NCBI RefSeq assembly: GCF_000803065.1
Contig: NZ_JSXI01000048.1
Span: 1-64,000 of the forward strand
Source of the DNA: Sphingomonas sp. ERG5
Lineage (GTDB): Bacteria; Pseudomonadota; Alphaproteobacteria; Sphingomonadales; Sphingomonadaceae
DNA length: 64,000 bases
Direction: 5' to 3'
The notes beneath the pieces are model-generated. The model was not told the origin of the DNA. It was given only the letters and a program-made list of their open reading frames with translations, and did no database searches. A program made the translations under genes and the position numbers. This document shows positions 41,130 to 50,144 of this stretch, in pieces; the first letter of the stretch is position 1, and the number at the start of each line of letters is the position of its first letter.

Positions 41130-42155
41130 ATGAAACGGCTGCCTCTCTCCGTGAAAACCGCGCTGGCGCTTCTGATCGGCGCGCCTTTGCTCCTTTCCCC
41201 TGCCCTGGCTGCACCCAATGCGGCGGCAACGGCGGACGCCAAGGCGCGGTTGACGGCTGAATTCGCGCGCCTGGCCAAGCAGACCGATGGCACGGTGGGC
41301 GTCGCCGTCCAGCGCGTGGACGGAAATGCCCGGACAACACTGAACGGCGGCACGAATTTTCCCATGGCCAGCACTTTCAAGATCGCCGTGGCCGGGACGA
41401 TCCTTGCCCGGATCGACAAGGGCGAGCTGACGCTCGACCAGATGATCGCGGTAGACCCTGCCGTTATCGTGGAGTCCGAGGGGATCGCCGAGCAGACGCC
41501 GCATCCCGGCGTATCGCTGTCGATTCATAATCTGCTCGAGCTCATGCTGACGCGCAGCGACAACACCGCGACCGACGTGCTGACAGCACTTGCGGGTAGC
41601 CCGGTGGCCGTGACGGCCTGGGTTCGCAAGCTTGGCGTGACCGGTCAGCAGATCGATGCCGATACCGCTCATATAATCTATCGCGCCTTTGATATTCCGC
41701 CGGGGTCGGGCACCTTTGCGCAACAGATCGAAGCCGCTTTCGCAGCAGATCCCGCGAAGCGCGATCGGGACGTCAACGGGAAGCCGAACAAATCCTTCAA
41801 TGACGACCCGCGCGACAGTTCGACCCCGGAAGCGATGCTCGACCTGCTGCTGAAGATCCAGTCGGGCAAGGCGCTCAGCGCCACCAGCACCAAGGCGCTG
41901 CTCGACATCATGGAGCGCTGTCACACGGGGGAGGCGCGGCTCAAGGGGCGGCTGCCGCTCGGGACCGTGGTCGCGCACAAGACCGGCACGCTGATGAGCA
42001 TTGCCAATGATGTGGGGCTGGTCACGCTGCCGGACGGGAGCAAGTTCGCCATCGCCGTCTTTGTCAAAGGAGATACCAAGGGCACCGCCGTACAGGAACG
42101 GGTGATCGCCGATATTGCGCGCGCGGCCTATGATTATTTCCAGCTGGTCGGCTGA
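41130..42155 (+). CDS. class A beta-lactamase-like serine hydrolase with atypical omega loop
   Basis: Secreted protein of 341 residues (start 41130, AAAGGG upstream; signal peptide cleaved near ALA-APN). Class A motifs are STFK (S81, K84), SDN (S143-N145) and KTG (K284-G286). The position matching catalytic E166 appears to be T179 (IDADTAHII). An insertion of roughly 36 residues separates it from the PRDSSTP segment (227-233) that closes the omega loop. Without that Glu, turnover of beta-lactams may be poor, so a penicillin-binding, peptidase or sensing role is possible. It lies 4 bp from the next gene. Confidence 0.85.
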   Translation: MKRLPLSVKTALALLIGAPLLLSPALAAPNAAATADAKARLTAEFARLAKQTDGTVGVAVQRVDGNARTTLNGGTNFPMASTFKIAVAGTILARIDKGELTLDQMIAVDPAVIVESEGIAEQTPHPGVSLSIHNLLELMLTRSDNTATDVLTALAGSPVAVTAWVRKLGVTGQQIDADTAHIIYRAFDIPPGSGTFAQQIEAAFAADPAKRDRDVNGKPNKSFNDDPRDSSTPEAMLDLLLKIQSGKALSATSTKALLDIMERCHTGEARLKGRLPLGTVVAHKTGTLMSIANDVGLVTLPDGSKFAIAVFVKGDTKGTAVQERVIADIARAAYDYFQLVG

Positions 42156-42159
42156 GGTC

Positions 42160-44520
42160 ATGATCCGGCGCCTCCCCATCCTGCTGACGGTGATCGTTGC
42201 GGTCGCCAGTCCGGCCGCGGCTCAATCCAGCCCTGTAGCGACACCCGCCCCGGCCATCGCCGCGGCGGCGCGCTCCATCGACGCCGCCGCGAGCGCCGAG
42301 CTCAAGGACAAGGCGATCCCGTCGATCGCCGTCGCGCTGGTCGACAGGACGGGGGTGATCTGGTCGGCGGCCTGGGGCAGTGCCGATGCGGCGGGCACCC
42401 GGCCAGCAACGCCCGCCACGATATATCGCGCGGGATCGGTGAGCAAATTGTTCACCGATGTCGCGGTGATGAAACTGGTCGAACAGGGCAAGCTCGATCT
42501 CGATGCGCCGGTGACGCGCTATTTGCCGGAATTCGCACCGCATAATCCCTTCGGCGTCGCGATCACGCTGCGGCAGTTGATGACTCATCGCAGTGGCCTG
42601 GTCCGCGAACCGCCGCGCGGGAGCTATTTCGATGCCACGCCCAAGGGGCAGGCCGATACCGTATCCAGCCTCAATGGCACGACGCTGGTCGCGGCCCCCG
42701 GGACAGTGACGAAATATTCCAATGCCGGCATCGCCGTGGTGGGCGAAGTGGTCGCGCGTGTGGCCGGCATGGCTTATGAAGACGCGGTCCGAAGCCTGGT
42801 GCTCGCACCGCTCGGCATGCAGGCGAGCAGTTTCGTGCGAGCCGACCTCAAGAGCCCGGTCGCCTATGCGCAAATGGCGTCGTTCGATGGCGGTCGATCG
42901 GCCGCCCCGGCACTCGATCTCGGGACGTCAGCCGCGGGCAATCTCTACACCAATGTCGGCGATCTTGGCGTGTTCGTCACGTCGATGCTGAACGCCGGCG
43001 CCTTGCCTGGCGGCAAAGGCGCCCTGCTTCGGGAAAACAGCCTGACGGAGATGTGGCGGGCGCAATATCCGGCCGAGCCCGGCGCGCGCAGCTTCGGCCT
43101 TGGCTTCGCGCTGGGGACGCTCGATGGCCAGCGCACCGTCGGACATGGCGGCGCGGTCTATGGCCATACCACCGATGTCCGCTTCATGCCCGATGCGGGA
43201 ATCGGCGTGGTCGTTTTCAGCACGGTGGACGCCGGGCCGACGATGCAGCGCATCGGCACCTTCGCGTTGCGCAGCCTGCTTGCCGCACGCGATGGAAAGG
43301 CGCTCCCGCACTGGGTGCAGACCCAGCGGATAGCGGGCAGCGAAGCAACTGCGAAGTCCGGCCGTTTCGTGAACGGCGGCGACAGCGTCAATGTTCGGGT
43401 TTTCGACGGCGGACTGGTGCTCGACGGCCCGGAAGTGGCCGCCGAAGTGCGGCAGGCCGACGGGCATTATTATCTGGATGACGCGCAATATTTCAGCGAT
43501 GCGGTGGCGTTCGCGGCGGACGCAAGCTGGGTCGAACTCGCCGGCAAGCGTTATGCGCGTGCGACCTGGTCGCGGCCGGCGAAGCCGGATGCCGAACTGG
43601 CGAGTCTGATCGGCGAATATGGCTGGGACCATAATATCCTGCGCATCTTCCAGCGCGACGGCAAACCCTATGCCCGGATCGAATGGGTCGACTGGCTGCC
43701 GCTGCAGCGCCGGGAAGCCGATCTTTATGCCTTTCCGGAGACGCACGGCCTTTATCCGCTTGAGTCGCTCCGGTTCGAACGGGCCCCCTCCGCCAAGGTG
43801 ACCGCCGCGCTTCTCGGCGCGATCCGATTTCCTCGGCGCGACTTTGGCGCGGAAGCGGAAGCCGCAGTCCGATCGGTCATGAATACCGGCATGGACAGTT
43901 TGCGCGCCACCGCGCGGGCGGCCACGCCGCCGGTTGAAACCGGCACGTTCAAGACGTCGAACCTGGTGGCGCTCACCAGCATCGAACCGCGCATTCGCCT
44001 CGACGTGCGCTATGCCGCCACCAACAATTTCATGGGTCAGAAAATCTATGAGCAGGTCGGCGCGTTCATGCAGCGCCCGGCGGCCGAAGCGGTCGGACGG
44101 ATCCACCGCGCGCTCGCCACGCAGGGCTTCGGCCTGATGATCCATGACGCCTATCGCCCCTGGTACGTCACCAAGATGTTCTGGGATGCGACGCCGCCGG
44201 CCAATCGGGTCTTCGTGGCGGATCCCACGCAGGGATCCCGCCACAATCGCGGCGCGGCGGTCGATCTCACCATGTTCGATCTCAAAACAGGTGCGCCGAT
44301 GGTGACGACCGGCCGCTATGACGAATTCTCCAGCCGGTCCTATTCCAATTATGTCGGCGGGAGCGATGAGCAGAGATGGCTGCGCGAGGTGCTGCGCACC
44401 GCGATGGAGCGCAACGGGTTCACCGTCTATTCGCAGGAATGGTGGCATTTCGACCTGGTCGGCTGGCAGGATTATCCGATCGGCAATCGGACGTTCCAGG
44501 ACCTTGCCGCGCCGCACTAA
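42160..44520 (+). CDS. fusion of class C serine hydrolase and VanX-type D,D-dipeptidase
   Basis: Secreted protein of 786 residues with signal peptide (MIRRLPILLTVIVAVASPAAA). Residues about 35-380 form a class C/PBP-type domain with SVSK (S93, K96), YSN (186-188) and HGG (329-331). Residues about 395-545 contain two small beta-rich modules. Residues about 600-786 are an M15D dipeptidase with R666 (DAYRPW), H695 and D702 (SRHNRGAAVD), E760 and H763 (EWWHFD), matching VanX zinc and catalytic residues. One chain could thus cut a peptide and then split D-Ala-D-Ala. It follows the class A-like gene by 4 bp. No vanHA genes are present. Confidence 0.92.
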   Translation: MIRRLPILLTVIVAVASPAAAQSSPVATPAPAIAAAARSIDAAASAELKDKAIPSIAVALVDRTGVIWSAAWGSADAAGTRPATPATIYRAGSVSKLFTDVAVMKLVEQGKLDLDAPVTRYLPEFAPHNPFGVAITLRQLMTHRSGLVREPPRGSYFDATPKGQADTVSSLNGTTLVAAPGTVTKYSNAGIAVVGEVVARVAGMAYEDAVRSLVLAPLGMQASSFVRADLKSPVAYAQMASFDGGRSAAPALDLGTSAAGNLYTNVGDLGVFVTSMLNAGALPGGKGALLRENSLTEMWRAQYPAEPGARSFGLGFALGTLDGQRTVGHGGAVYGHTTDVRFMPDAGIGVVVFSTVDAGPTMQRIGTFALRSLLAARDGKALPHWVQTQRIAGSEATAKSGRFVNGGDSVNVRVFDGGLVLDGPEVAAEVRQADGHYYLDDAQYFSDAVAFAADASWVELAGKRYARATWSRPAKPDAELASLIGEYGWDHNILRIFQRDGKPYARIEWVDWLPLQRREADLYAFPETHGLYPLESLRFERAPSAKVTAALLGAIRFPRRDFGAEAEAAVRSVMNTGMDSLRATARAATPPVETGTFKTSNLVALTSIEPRIRLDVRYAATNNFMGQKIYEQVGAFMQRPAAEAVGRIHRALATQGFGLMIHDAYRPWYVTKMFWDATPPANRVFVADPTQGSRHNRGAAVDLTMFDLKTGAPMVTTGRYDEFSSRSYSNYVGGSDEQRWLREVLRTAMERNGFTVYSQEWWHFDLVGWQDYPIGNRTFQDLAAPH

Positions 44521-44747
44521 AGAGGGTTCGAGCTGAGGCGCTCCCCCTTCTTGCGGACGGTGCTTCGACAAGCTCCGCACGAACGAAGGAAGAGCGTTTC
44601 CGCCCAAACCGACTGCACTCCATGAGGGCATATCGACCAGCGCGCGAAGCCGGTCACATTTCGTCATCTCTTGAAACGCCGAGGTTATCCGGGCGCATCG
44701 CCCGACCGCTAGTCTGACTGCAATCCAACCAATGGAGAGCAACCGAC
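44521..44747. other. intergenic region with a short sphingomonad-type repeat
   Basis: 227 bp. GCTTCGACAAGCTCCGCACG near 44565 looks like a short intergenic repeat that I associate with sphingomonad genomes. No gene or clear terminator is seen. Confidence 0.35.
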
Positions 44748-46070
44748 ATGGCAGCGCTGATCGAACGCAGAAGGCTTCTCCAGGCCGCGGGGCTTGCGGC
44801 GGCGCTGTTCCATGCCGATCGCGGCGCCATCTCGGCGCTGGGGCGGCAAGCATTGAAGGATCCGCGAGCGCCCTGGTACGATCTGGGGCTGTTCGGGGAC
44901 GCAGTGATGAACAGTCAGCTCCTGCATGCTCTTGGCGGCACCTATTCGGGCAGCGCCGACATTGGCGAAGTGCTCGACACCGGCGTTCGGATCGACGGCG
45001 CCGACGCGTGGAGCTGGCCGCGCGAATGGCTGAAGACGGCCGAGCGCGTCGAGAAAATGGCCCAGGCGAGCGAACAGGAAGACCGGCGAGTGAGCGCGGG
45101 CAAAGCCTATTTGCGCGCCGCCACCTATTATCGCCAGGTGGTCATCCACCATCCGGAGCCCGCTGATCCAAGCAATCGCGACGCCGCCCAGCGGTCGTCC
45201 GGCGCATATCGGCAGGCGGTACGCCTATTGCGCTGGCCGGCACAGCCGATTCAGGTGCCGTATGAGCAGACGACCCTGCCCGGCTATTTTCTGCGCTCGC
45301 CGCGAGCGCGGGGCGATGCGCCGCTGATCATCCTGCAACAGGGTCGCGACGCCTGGCCGGAAGCGGGCAAGCATATTTGCGACGATGCGATCGAGCGCGG
45401 CTATCATGTCCTGTTCGTGCACTGCCCGGGCCAGGGCATGGCGCTGCGCGCGCAAGGCCTGCCGTTCCGCCACGACTGGGAACGCGTCGTCACCCCGATG
45501 ATCGACTTTGCCGAGCGCATCGCGGGCGTGGACCGGAAGCGGATCGCGTTGCTCGGCTGGAGCATGGGCGGCGCGCTCACGCCTCGCGCTGCCGCATTCG
45601 AGCATCGCATCAAACTGCTCGTCGCCAATCCCGGCGTGCTCGACTGGGGGGCCGCGACCTTTCAGCAGCTGGAGCTCCATATTCCCGAATTGCTGCCGCT
45701 GCTGGACAGCGACCCCGCACGCTTCGACCGCGAGATATATGCACTGATGGAGCAGCAGCAGCTCATTCGCTGGTTCATGCGCGACGCCATGGCCAAACAT
45801 GGCGTCCGATCGCCATCGGCTTTGCTGATCGAACTCAGGAGATATTCCAATGTCAGCTCGGTCGCCAAGATCAAGGCGCGCACCCTGGTGATGGACGGTA
45901 GCGGCGAAAACACCAGCGTCGGCCAGGCACGCCAGCTGTACGACGCGCTGCGCTGCCCCAAGACCTTCATGCTGTTCGACGCCGAGGATACCGGCCTGCT
46001 GCACTGCCAGGAAGGCGCGAGCGCGGTGAGCAACCATCGGTTGTTCGACTGGATCGACGACTATATCTGA
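44748..46070 (+). CDS. alpha/beta hydrolase, FrsA / pseudooxynicotine-hydrolase-like
   Basis: Hydrolase of 440 residues. The N-terminus (MAALIERRRLLQAAGLAAAL) could be a Tat-like leader, with a single RRR rather than a full RRxFLK motif. An alpha-helical cap region precedes the core (about 45-165, with KAYLRAATYYRQVVIHHP). The catalytic core has GWSMGG (about 264-269) and an Asp/His pair later (DGSGENTS; the His is probably in LLHCQEG). Cap-plus-core order resembles 2,6-dihydroxypseudooxynicotine hydrolase and FrsA-like proteins. The role is unknown; it follows the fusion protein by 227 bp. Confidence 0.8.
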   Translation: MAALIERRRLLQAAGLAAALFHADRGAISALGRQALKDPRAPWYDLGLFGDAVMNSQLLHALGGTYSGSADIGEVLDTGVRIDGADAWSWPREWLKTAERVEKMAQASEQEDRRVSAGKAYLRAATYYRQVVIHHPEPADPSNRDAAQRSSGAYRQAVRLLRWPAQPIQVPYEQTTLPGYFLRSPRARGDAPLIILQQGRDAWPEAGKHICDDAIERGYHVLFVHCPGQGMALRAQGLPFRHDWERVVTPMIDFAERIAGVDRKRIALLGWSMGGALTPRAAAFEHRIKLLVANPGVLDWGAATFQQLELHIPELLPLLDSDPARFDREIYALMEQQQLIRWFMRDAMAKHGVRSPSALLIELRRYSNVSSVAKIKARTLVMDGSGENTSVGQARQLYDALRCPKTFMLFDAEDTGLLHCQEGASAVSNHRLFDWIDDYI

Positions 46071-46083
46071 GCGTCCGACCGCC

Positions 46084-47625
46084 CTAGCGTGGCTGGTAGC
46101 GAATGCTGGCCTGTCCATAGGCCTGCACCGGCATGAACAACCCCTCCCCGGTGACTTTCAGTGTCCCGTTCGTCACCGTCGACACCGTGGCGGCGAACAC
46201 GAAATCGCCTTCGCGATGGCCGGCGATCGCCTTGCGTGCCGCAACCAGCACCTTTTCATAATCGCCGCCAAAGTCATGCGTCAGCGACGTACGGATTCTC
46301 TCCAGCACCACCGGATCCTCGAACAGCGAGAAAAGGAGGTTCACGGCGCGACTGTCGGTTTGTCCTGCGATCTTCAGGTCGCGAACCGCGACCCGCTGCG
46401 AGTTCGGCTCATTGAACGGCGTGGCCGACAGCCAGATCTCGCCGCTGGTGGCAGCGCGCAGACCGCCGCGTTGCTGGACCTTCGCCTGAATACCCACAGC
46501 CATGCGCTCGCCATCAGTGGCATAGATCGTCACCTTGCCGAATTCCGCATCGACGGGGCCAATACCGGTCAGCGTGATGCCTTTCTTCGCCAGCTTGCCA
46601 AGCGTACGCTCGACCACCGGCTCGAGCTGCACATAGTCCGCGAGAACCGGGATGAAGAAGCGCAACCCCTTCGCGCCAGGCCGGGGCGAAGGGGGCGGCA
46701 ATGCGGTCGGCGTCGCAGGGGATGGACGATCGCCCACGAATGTTTCGGTCAGCGCTTCCGCCGCGAGCGTCATCTCGAGCTTGCGGCCAACGACGCGATA
46801 TCCGTCGAAACCCAATTCGCGCGGCGTGACGCGCATCCACACCGGTGGCCGCTCGCGGTTGAGCAGGATCGACGCGAAGCCTTGTTTCCACAGGCCCTGG
46901 AGGCGGTCGCGCATGCGGAGCTTGGCGAGTTCCTTCGGCAAATCCTGCTCGAGCTTCGCGACGACCGACTTCAGCTTGGCGTCAGCCTTGCTGGTGAAGC
47001 GGATTCGCTGGCCGAGAAAGTCGATGCCGGGCGGATCGGTCCAGTCATAATCGATCTGGACCTTGGCGGCGGGAGACCAGGTGCGATCGACCGATAGTTT
47101 CGCTTGTGCCCGCACGATCGCGGCACCGGTCGCGGTCTTCTGCTTGATGATGCCGCCGACATTCTTCGCGCTGATCGCCGCCCGGATCGGCATGGTGATC
47201 TTCAGCACCTTGCCGCTGCCGCTCAGGCTGATGCGGCCGCGCGTCACTTGCCCGGCGATCCGGCAATGCAAGGTCGGCGTGACCTTCAGTTTCTTGCCGA
47301 AGACCTTCAGCCGCTGAGCCGGCACGCATTGCGGCACGAACTCGTCGATCCGCCACAAAATCTGCGGCGTTTGCCGGTTAAGGCCCGCTTCGAGATCGGC
47401 GAGATTGACCGTGATCGGAACGACGATCGTCGATGTCTGCTGCGGCAATGCCGCCGGCGACTGATTTTTCGGAGGCGCCGGATTACCCGTCGTCTTGTTG
47501 CAGGATGTCGATAGCAATGTGACGCCCAGCAGCAGCGCGGGTTTCCACAAAAGTCGATGCAGAAATCGGGACAGCGACGCGATCGCTCGATAACGGCCGG
47601 CACCGGGATTCCAAGTATCAATCAT
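46084..47625 (-). CDS. DUF4403 family lipoprotein
   Basis: Protein of 513 residues. The leader ends in LLSTSC (C about residue 42), a plausible lipoprotein processing site. The mature part is the repetitive beta-rich DUF4403 domain with a Pro-rich linker around residues 295-315. Family members are envelope proteins of unknown function, with a tubular fold predicted for some. It is convergent with the preceding hydrolase and stands alone; no ribosome site is obvious before the ATG at 47625. Confidence 0.82.
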   Translation of the reverse strand: MIDTWNPGAGRYRAIASLSRFLHRLLWKPALLLGVTLLSTSCNKTTGNPAPPKNQSPAALPQQTSTIVVPITVNLADLEAGLNRQTPQILWRIDEFVPQCVPAQRLKVFGKKLKVTPTLHCRIAGQVTRGRISLSGSGKVLKITMPIRAAISAKNVGGIIKQKTATGAAIVRAQAKLSVDRTWSPAAKVQIDYDWTDPPGIDFLGQRIRFTSKADAKLKSVVAKLEQDLPKELAKLRMRDRLQGLWKQGFASILLNRERPPVWMRVTPRELGFDGYRVVGRKLEMTLAAEALTETFVGDRPSPATPTALPPPSPRPGAKGLRFFIPVLADYVQLEPVVERTLGKLAKKGITLTGIGPVDAEFGKVTIYATDGERMAVGIQAKVQQRGGLRAATSGEIWLSATPFNEPNSQRVAVRDLKIAGQTDSRAVNLLFSLFEDPVVLERIRTSLTHDFGGDYEKVLVAARKAIAGHREGDFVFAATVSTVTNGTLKVTGEGLFMPVQAYGQASIRYQPR

Positions 47626-47699
47626 GGATAGGTCGTGATCCTGCCGCTCTGCCCACCTGAGCCTATCGCATTACCGGCCCGGCATCCATGCCGCCGTCG

Positions 47700-48128
47700 C
47701 TATTCGGTTCGACCATCCAGCGTGACGATCGATGAGCCGTTTTCGAGCGTGCGATGCACCGGGCATTTCGCCGCGACGTCGAGCAAACGCAGATGCTGTT
47801 CCTCAGTCAGCGCGTCGCCCCGGATCATCACGGTCTTGCGGAAGATATCGACGCTGCCCGATCGCCCTTCGACCGCACCCTTTTCATGCGTCACGTCCAC
47901 CGCGACATGGTCCACCGGCCAGTGCCGCTGGCGTGCGAACCAGCGCACCGTCATCGCAGTACATTCGCCCAGCGCCGCGGCCAGCAGTTGATAGGGCGAC
48001 GGGCCGAGATCGGCGCCGCCCATCGCTTCGGGTTCATCCCCGACCAGGGCATGGCCGCCGGTTTCGATCCGGACGGAGAATGGGCTGTCACCAGTCTCGG
48101 TGACATGGACGCTGACAAGATCGCTCAT
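47700..48128 (-). CDS. OsmC family protein (thiol peroxidase-like)
   Basis: OsmC-fold protein of 142 residues. The start at 48128 (MSDLVSVHVTETGDS) overlaps the FMN reductase stop by 4 bp; a longer frame to 48266 is spurious. The conserved peroxidatic Cys is in LGECTAMTVR (about 56), and the second Cys in AAKCPVHRTL near the end (about 124). Such proteins reduce organic hydroperoxides. It closes the operon of pirin, OsmC, FMN reductase and OsmC. Confidence 0.9.
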   Translation of the reverse strand: MSDLVSVHVTETGDSPFSVRIETGGHALVGDEPEAMGGADLGPSPYQLLAAALGECTAMTVRWFARQRHWPVDHVAVDVTHEKGAVEGRSGSVDIFRKTVMIRGDALTEEQHLRLLDVAAKCPVHRTLENGSSIVTLDGRTE

Positions 48129-48685
48129 GAATTGCTCCGCTCGATAAACGCGGCAAAGCCGGCAACGAAGATTGTCAGCCTGGCGCGGATGGTTTCGTCC
48201 GTCAGTTGCCCTTCGGCATCGAACAGCCCGCCGGCGCGCGCGGCGAGCAAACGCCCTTCGAACCATGGCCGGGTGCCGAGCGTGCGCAGCACGCCCAGCC
48301 AGGCATCCTGCGCCAGGATCGTGCCAAAACCGCCGGGCGATGCGCCGATGATCGCGATCGGCTTTGCGCCGAACACTCGGGCGATATCGTCCGCCGGACG
48401 CGAGAGCCAGTCGATCGTGTTCTTGAACACGCCCGGAATGCCATTGTTATACTCGGGTGTCGCCAGCAACACGCCGTCGGCCCCAACGATCGCTTCCTTG
48501 AGCGCGACCACGGCGCGCGGCAGGCCGTCCGCGGCCTCCACATCGGCGTTATAGAGCGGGATGTCATTGATGGTATGGACGTCGAGCGTCGCTCCGTCCG
48601 GCATCACTTCCGCCGCTGCGCGCAACAAGCCGAGATTGAACGAGCGCCGCCGCAGGCTGCCGGCAATACCGATGATCCGCGTCAT
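48125..48685 (-). CDS. NAD(P)H-dependent FMN reductase
   Basis: Flavodoxin-fold reductase of 186 residues (FMN_red family, chromate/quinone reductase type). It has the FMN-phosphate loop GSLRRRSFN (about 8-16) and the conserved ATPEYNNGIPGVFKNTIDW (about 76-94). It transfers hydride to FMN, quinones or metals. It overlaps the OsmC genes on both sides by 4 bp each, so the three are translationally coupled and likely part of one oxidative-stress response. Confidence 0.92.
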   Translation of the reverse strand: MTRIIGIAGSLRRRSFNLGLLRAAAEVMPDGATLDVHTINDIPLYNADVEAADGLPRAVVALKEAIVGADGVLLATPEYNNGIPGVFKNTIDWLSRPADDIARVFGAKPIAIIGASPGGFGTILAQDAWLGVLRTLGTRPWFEGRLLAARAGGLFDAEGQLTDETIRARLTIFVAGFAAFIERSNS

Positions 48686-49107
48686 GATGCTGCTTCCCCC
48701 ACAAGTTCGGTATTTATCATGACACCGTTCTTGATCGCCAGCGTCACCGGCGTTCGTTCGGCGACATCGGCAAGCTTCGCGCGCTGCGCGGCGTCGAGCG
48801 GCCCTTTCGGGTGGAGCCGGCGCTCAATCCGGTCGCCCTGATCGTTGCGGATGAGCGTCAGATCGACGTCGAGCCCTTCGAGCGGCCAGCCCTTGCGTTC
48901 GGCATACATCTTGAGCGTCGCGGCAGTGCAGGCGCCGAGCGCGGACAGCAGCAGGTCGAACGGCGCCGGGCCCGCACCCTGCCCGCCCAGCTTCACCGGT
49001 TCATCGGCGGTCAGCCGGTGGTGGCCGGCCTCGATCGCAACGGCATAAGGCGCAAGACCAATCGCGGCGCTGACCCGGCTCAAAGTATAATCGACGCCCG
49101 GAATCAT
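48682..49107 (-). CDS. OsmC family protein
   Basis: Second OsmC-type protein, 141 residues. The peroxidatic Cys region is LSALGACTAATLKMYAERK (about 52-70). The usual second Cys is replaced: the matching segment reads VAERTPVTLAIKNG. With only one Cys it may use an external thiol or have another role. ATGA overlaps join it to the pirin gene upstream and the FMN reductase downstream. Confidence 0.88.
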   Translation of the reverse strand: MIPGVDYTLSRVSAAIGLAPYAVAIEAGHHRLTADEPVKLGGQGAGPAPFDLLLSALGACTAATLKMYAERKGWPLEGLDVDLTLIRNDQGDRIERRLHPKGPLDAAQRAKLADVAERTPVTLAIKNGVMINTELVGEAAS

Positions 49108-50006
49108 CGCGCTGCCTCCGGCGATGCCACCGGCGGTGGCGGAAAATCGGGGAGCGGGATGAATTCCTGATCATCGGCGTCGGGCAGCTTCATCCGCCCG
49201 GCCCGCCAGTCGGCCGCCGCCTGGGCCAGCCGGTCCTGCGACGAAGAGACGAAGTTCCAGTACAGGAAGCGCTCGCCGATCGGTTCGCCGCCCAGCACCA
49301 TCACGGTCGAATGCAAGGTGGCGCGCACTTTTGACGCACCCCGGCCCAGCACGAGCATCTTGCCCGCTTCGTAGACGGCCCCGTCAACCTCCACCGCGCC
49401 GGTCGCGACATACAGCGCGCGTTCGGCATGATCGGTCGGGATTTCGGCGGTCGCGCCGGGTTCCATTTCGAGATGCGCGTAGAACAGCGGCGAGTGCGTC
49501 CGCACCGCTGCGGACAATCCATAGGCACTGCCGGCGATGAGTTGGCCATGCACGCCCGCGTCGCTCCATTGCGGCAAGTCGTCGCCTTCGTGATGCGAGA
49601 AGGAAGGATCGGTTTCCTCATCCGCTTGCGGCAGCGCGACCCAGGCCTGGATGCCGTGGAGATGATCGCCCTCCGCCCGGGCCTTTTCGAACCGCTCGCT
49701 GTGCGTGATCCCCCGGCCGGCGGTCATCCAATTGACCTCTTGCGGGCGCACAGGCAGCACCGAACCGACGCTGTCGCGGTGCATGATCTCCCCGGAAAAC
49801 AGATAGGTGATGGTCGAAAGGCCGATATGCGGGTGCGGGCGGACATCCAGCGAACGATCCACCCCGGGGCCAAGATCAAGGGGCCCCATATGGTCGAAAA
49901 ACACAAATGGCCCGACCATTCGCCGCTTCGCGAAAGGCAGCACGCGGCCCACTTCCAGTCCGCCACCCAGGCTGCGGCGGCGTTGTTCGATCACCATCTC
50001 GATCAT
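49104..50006 (-). CDS. pirin family protein (quercetin dioxygenase-like)
   Basis: Bicupin pirin of 300 residues. Start 50006 has AGGAG seven bases upstream. The N-terminal cupin holds the iron ligands HPHIGLSTITYLF (about 55-67) and a later His in RGITHSER (about 99-106). The C-terminal cupin is degenerate, as usual. Family members include quercetin 2,3-dioxygenases. It is coupled to the OsmC/FMN reductase genes, suggesting a redox or electrophile response. Confidence 0.9.
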   Translation of the reverse strand: MIEMVIEQRRRSLGGGLEVGRVLPFAKRRMVGPFVFFDHMGPLDLGPGVDRSLDVRPHPHIGLSTITYLFSGEIMHRDSVGSVLPVRPQEVNWMTAGRGITHSERFEKARAEGDHLHGIQAWVALPQADEETDPSFSHHEGDDLPQWSDAGVHGQLIAGSAYGLSAAVRTHSPLFYAHLEMEPGATAEIPTDHAERALYVATGAVEVDGAVYEAGKMLVLGRGASKVRATLHSTVMVLGGEPIGERFLYWNFVSSSQDRLAQAAADWRAGRMKLPDADDQEFIPLPDFPPPPVASPEAAR

Positions 50007-50105
50007 GACATTTCTCCTGCCGGCGCCTCTTGGCCGCCGATCATAACGGAACATGTGGAATTGGCAGCGTCGTAATCGAGGTGACGGCTCCGATCCCGAC
50101 GGCGT

Positions 50106-50138
50106 GAATCCGGTCCCCCGAAAAGGGGAACCGGATTC
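50106..50138 (-). terminator. hairpin between the two pirin genes
   Basis: Stem GAATCCGGT (50106-50114) with ACCGGATTC (50130-50138), extended inside by CCCC and GGGG around a GAAAA-type loop. It lies 7 bp beyond the stop of the pirin gene at 50145. There is no T-run; it may separate or stabilise the two transcripts. Confidence 0.6.
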
Positions 50139-50144
50139 GGAGGG

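Noticed and set aside
42160..44520. Vancomycin-resistance locus because of the VanX domain
   Set aside because: There is no VanH dehydrogenase, VanA-type ligase or VanRS pair nearby, the domain is secreted and fused to a serine hydrolase, and the host is Gram-negative. Salvage fits better.
44560..44590. Terminator or regulatory site after the fusion gene
   Set aside because: The TTCGACAAGCTC sequence resembles a short dispersed sphingomonad repeat and shows no stem with a T-run.
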